DNA of 64,000 bases from Setoptus koraiensis (taxonomy: Eukaryota > Arthropoda). A program made the translations under genes and the position numbers. The stretch spans positions 1,116,001-1,180,000 of the forward strand of contig CM106586.1 of NCBI GenBank assembly GCA_048013815.1, given 5' to 3'. Under the pieces are notes generated by a model. It was not told the DNA's origin. It saw only the letters and a program-made list of their open reading frames with translations, and made no database searches. Position 1 is the first letter of the stretch. Each line of letters begins with the position of its first letter. Below, in pieces: positions 59,601 through 64,000 of the stretch.

Positions 59601-60408
59601 TATTGACTTGGATATTATCATGTTAAGTGTCGATATATTAACAGCGACTATGTTGATCATCACGGAATGTTGCATAATATAGGTTGCCAACTATGCGGAG
59701 AGCGACATTCGCTTGTATTTATCCCTTTATTAGATGCACATCTAATGTTGAATGCACAGTCACACTATTATCAACTATCGTGATGATAAGTCAAATAAAC
59801 TATCATCGAATACTTTAGTCTAGGACGAACCCTTGTTATTTCCTATACTCGCTCAATCACTTACTTGCAGTGTTAAGTCTTACTACAGTGTAGCTCTTGC
59901 TCGTTGTCAGTTTTATCTGGATATTCTCACCCTTTCTCGCGTAATTCTGTCATTTATAACACACACACACACTAGTTGCTAGGCACCAACTTGATGGGAT
60001 GATGATAGTGGTATTGATAGTGATGGAGTGCGCAAAATAAAAGATTGTTACCATCGACGAAAAGAAGGAAAAACCAACATGAAGAATAGAATTTATTCAG
60101 TGTCAACAGAGGCTCTGATTGCTTGGCACAAATCGAAGATTCGACGCTGCCAAGATATTTCAGATTTAAGATTAGTCCGATCAGTATTCTTGTCGATTAA
60201 CCGGTTTATTCACTGAATAAAGCTTGCCGTATTTAGGCTGAATACGGGCCTTTCACTACTAGTGTATCCATCACCAGCATGGATACGGGCAATTCGAGAC
60301 TTGCCCAATAATACGATCTCACACACAAACACATCTAAGTCAATCAAATACCTCCCCATACTAATGATGATAGAGCCATCCGATAATGATGAGTGATAAG
60401 ACAGAAAT

Positions 60409-60442
<34 letters not shown>
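60409..60442. repeat. GA microsatellite
   Basis: AG dinucleotide run with one AA interruption. Confidence 0.9.
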
Positions 60443-62620
60443 CCCGAATATATCAGTGGACCAACTGGCTATGTAAGAATGAGGCCCGGCGAATAAAAGA
60501 TGGTCTCATCTAGCGTCTAGGCTAATCTTTTTATCGAGCTCCGCATTATATTATTCTGTAGCACACATTACATTATATATTAAACTACACACATCCAGAG
60601 AGTGGCTACACGAAGAGAATAGTAACACCAAGATATAAAGATCGGCCTGGCAAGATTAGACGCGCCATCGGGCGCTTCTTCTAACAGATTCTCGATAAGG
60701 AGCGCAAGATGCATCTAGAGAAAGAAGCCATTTGTTTGCCATTTATTGTTGTTTGATTATGTCGACTCACTCTTACACACACACACACACAGATCGAGTC
60801 ATATCATCATCATCATCACAACACACAACTATTACGCAACTAGAACGTGTTAATTGTTTTCGTCTTGAGCCTTCTTTCGCACGCGCTACGTGGCAACACG
60901 ACACTCGCATCCCAGATGAGAGCCAGACTGAAAGTAGCAACCTTCTTGACTCTGGTCTCAAGATAAAGACGCCAAACTTGATGGCAAACTGAATCATCAA
61001 TTCAATCGATATGGAAGACAAATCGTGTTGTGCCAAAACGTTGCAACGAGGTCGCATCGCACTTATGTCATTATAGCCGCACCGCCAGTATAGCCATCAC
61101 CAGAAACTCATCGAGGACCCATTGAGCAACCCTCGAGACACTAACAGTTGAAACAGTTACATGTGGGGCCTCTTGTGTGCACGGTCATGGTGATTTAATG
61201 AGCCGCTAGAGAAAATTTGATGCTATCCACTTAAATGCAACTCATTTTGACTCTCTTTCGATATATGTTTATGTATGTTCTCGCCCTTCGATATCATGTG
61301 ATGACGAGTTAATGGGGCTGTTTCGTCTAAATAGCTTGCGCGTGTGGCACTTGGAAAAGTGCGAGCAATTTTTTCCAATACCGACCTGATCTCTACCACA
61401 AAACGAGCCATTTTCGTCTCAGTTGCCTAAGACAATAAATTTCAAGTATTCACTGGCGTCGTTCGTTTTTATCCCATAATCCCGTTCAATTTGAATTAAG
61501 CCAATTCATTTGCAGTTGGCAATTTCCAAGAAACACTAGCAATAATTGTTCTCTGGGGGAACAGTGAGGACTTGATATAACAGTTATCTATCAATGTGCT
61601 CACTTGACAGCAATTTACATGTGTCGCAATGTGAAACAAGAGCTCAAAATCCCAAAATGTAGCTGAAAAATTGAACTTCCAGGAGTATTATTATTGCAAC
61701 TTTTTCTAAGCAGCTCAATCGGCCATTGTGCTGTCTGGAAATAGTCGTTTAGCGTCTAATTGTCCACTATAAGCCCTAATTGGTCGCTACATTGCGTGGC
61801 GCCCACCGGCCACGAATAGATGGCCAAAGAGCTGCCACTGCTGACGCCCCGGGGTGAAAATGTCTAGCGATAACACTTGACAGAAAAAGAGAAAAAGAAA
61901 ACATTTATAACATACAATAGTAATTACTGTCGCCATAAACAGCGTACGAATCCGCCCCCGTTAGACTGAGTGCCCCGCTGAACATATGACGCGATGAAGT
62001 TAATTAAGCGCCCAGTTCGGCCAAAGATCAATGCCATATATAATCAATGTGGCGTCTTGCGACAACCTGTTTGTTTGTTGTTACTTAACGTCGTCTGAAC
62101 GTTGTGACTGCTACTGATAATTGTGTGTGATAGTCATTAGGTCAGTTGGTGAGCCAGGCAATGAGTTAGCCAACGAACAAAATGGATAGCTATCCACAAT
62201 GAATAGGCGATTGTGGGCGCCAATTTGTGTATAGCTGTTATTTATTCTGTCTATTTAATCTGTGCCCATGTGTATATTTTATCTTTGGTTGGATCTATCT
62301 CGGCCAGCAGCCTGTACGACGGCTACATATGAGAGTGTGTGTGTGTGTGGCTTGTGGAAGAGGAAATGATCAACATTTATCATTTGTGTTTATCTTATTT
62401 ATTAATAAACGAGGCCGGCCCGCATGACCCCGTGCCCTGGTGCCCTGGTGTCTGTGTGCGCCTCCAGTGTTTCGATACCCCGGCACCCTTATGGCCCGCT
62501 TAGCGCCTTATGGTGGCTAGTAAATGAGCCAGTGTCTTGAGCCAACTTACTTCGAATTTCGAGCAGATAAGAATCAGTTGGCGCAATAAGACACTGAGAC
62601 ACCGAGAGGAAGAGGGCGAC

Positions 62621-62640
62621 ACACACACACACACACACAG
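62621..62640. repeat. AC microsatellite
   Basis: About 10 AC units followed by a short GA tract. Confidence 0.85.
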
Positions 62641-63192
62641 GGAGAGAGAGCAAAAAAAGAATTGGAGCGTGCACAAATAAATCAAGCTTACTATTCTTTT
62701 TATGAGCGTCTATGTGGGCACTAGACACATGGCGACTTGCTATGTGCGATGTTTTTATCCCTGCAACTCATCCCGTTACAGCTGATACGCGTGTCTGTGT
62801 GCAAGCGACTGGCCTAGGCAAGAAATGGGGACCGAGGGCCACTTGAGTGAGTGGCTTGTCGGGCTCAACACATATACTGACTGACTGGCAATGTGAATTG
62901 AATGGAGCAAGTTCATTGTGGTGGTTGATGTTGTTGTTTGTTGATTTTGATGGTGTTTGCGCAACTCGCTCCAACTGGCGTCTAATTCTGTCCATGTCCA
63001 ATCGATGAAATGACACTGAATGCGCGTAACATTGATAACATAACATTCATAGCACGACACAAGCCTCACTGGTCAGTCAGCTAGCTCGCCAGAATAAAGA
63101 GGCGCTGTTGTTGCCAACAGCGACACATTAAGTAGTATGGTGTAATAATGAATAGCACAGGTAGACAGGCGAATTGTTTGGTGCTCAATTGT

Positions 63193-63305
63193 TGCAGTTG
63201 CTGTTGTTGTTGTCGTTGTTGCTGTTGCTGTTGTTGCCGACGTCGCCGCTGGTGCTGATGTTCATGTAAATAGGTACAACAACAACAACAACAACAGCAA
63301 CAACC
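63193..63305. repeat. TTG...CAA inverted trinucleotide repeats
   Basis: A TTG-rich run (63193-63238) is followed ~40 bp later by a CAA-rich run (63277-63305), so transcripts could fold back. ORFs here are poly-Gln/poly-Cys artefacts. Confidence 0.6.
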
Positions 63306-64000
63306 TATCTGTCTCGCTATTATCAATGCTTTATACAAACACAGTGACACAGAATAGAAATATCACGTATTTGTTTATGAGAAGTGCACTTGCTGGTGGC
63401 AAAAAGAGCGGCCAACGCGAGCAAGCGAGTTCAGTTCAAAAGATAGACGATAGAGGGAGAGTGGCGAAAACAAACAACAAATGAATTATATCAATAATTG
63501 CTCTCACTCGAGCCAGTGTTATTGCTATTGTTATGTGAGGGCACATAACGGCGGCCACTCGACGCCACCTTCGGAGCGTCGGCCATCAATGAGATGTAAG
63601 GAGCGTGCAGATTGAAGTGAGAGAAGTGCATAGTTTTATCTGTTTATCTCTCTATCGCCTCAGACAGGATAGGTCATCAGTGGCGGACAACAATAACCGG
63701 CCGACAACAATGTTTTTACTTCCTTCCAGCGGTGTCGCCCCGCGCCTTGTCCAGATAAAGAGATAAAACAATGAACAAAGACTCATCTCTATGTAATCTC
63801 TCTCTCTATGTGTGTCAGCTCTCTATCACCTTTGCCTATAACTCTGCTGCGAGGTGTCGACAAGCACCTAACAGGCACCTAAACTACCCTAGGGCTTACA
63901 GTGCTTGCTCATGTAATAATAACAACAATTGAGTGAGAGAAAGGGCAATTATTGATATAATTCATTTGTTGTTTGTTTTTGGCTCTCGCTGTCGTTGCTG

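Larger units (their letters stand above)
39323..64000. other. 24.7-kb region without coding exons; probable long intron/regulatory domain of the Dpp-like gene
   Basis: No ORF over 140 codons and no recognisable domain on either strand. The longer ORFs are microsatellite frames (poly-Leu from TTG runs, poly-Cys, poly-Thr) or compositional. Local GC is higher at ~40.0-42.6 kb. It contains a 15-bp-arm palindrome (41382-41413), a 24-bp palindrome with a CACGTAA array (46308-46356), hairpins at 50648-50690 and 56232-56264, a 16-bp tandem duplication at about 52653-52676, AACTGA-rich degenerate repeats at ~51350-51430, and CA/GA/TTG microsatellites. No transposon was recognised, in contrast to 13-24 kb. 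No tRNA, rRNA or known microRNA was noticed. Confidence 0.5.

Overview
The window is nuclear DNA from an animal. It has GT-AG introns, mostly short (about 90-700 bp, with one of 2.4 kb), AT-rich intergenic DNA full of CA/GT, GA and CAA/TTG (opa-type) microsatellites, Gln/Asn/His-rich proteins, and many degenerate transposons. The gene set (ATP8A flippase, PPP1R15, secretin-family GPCR, heat shock factor, ENY2, delta-9 desaturase, a Dpp/BMP-like pro-domain) fits an arthropod. A small-genome mite or other chelicerate is my guess, but nothing in the sequence proves the order.

Layout. 1-3 kb: no recognisable gene. 3.0-7.4 kb (+): a PPP1R15 (GADD34/CReP) ORF whose stop overlaps by 11 nt the start of a complete three-exon class 1a P4-ATPase (ATP8A). 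8.5-10.3 kb (+): a four-exon class B1 GPCR with a full seven-helix core but no visible hormone-binding ectodomain. 10.4-13.5 kb (-): a small tandem family of secreted helical proteins (two intact, one decayed). 13.8-20.8 kb: a composite repeat block made of two head-to-tail copies of one element (hairpin head, roughly 110-bp satellite core, three-repeat tail). The first copy is interrupted by an Ala-Pro-rich ORF and by a 1.5-kb fold-back transposon. 20,802-21,301 is a 500-N assembly gap. 21.3-23.8 kb: three related TIR elements (one with a perfect 8-bp target duplication) and two strong hairpins.

24.1-28.9 kb (-): a five-exon heat shock factor, assembled here from its DNA-binding domain, HR-A/B coiled coil and polyQ tail. 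ENY2 (SAGA/TREX-2 subunit) is nested on the opposite strand in its first intron. 30.5-31.5 kb (-): an intronless delta-9 acyl-CoA desaturase. 37.6-39.3 kb (+): a large first coding exon of a secreted protein whose end resembles a Dpp/BMP2/4 pro-domain and which stops at a strong splice donor. The remaining 24.7 kb (39.3-64 kb) has no convincing exon and is probably a long intron or regulatory domain of that gene. It carries palindromic bZIP-like sites, hairpins and microsatellites.

The most unusual items are the overlapping PPP1R15/ATP8A ORFs, the ENY2-inside-HSF nesting, the ectodomain-less class B receptor, the satellite-cored element with its inserted ORF, and the secreted paralog family.
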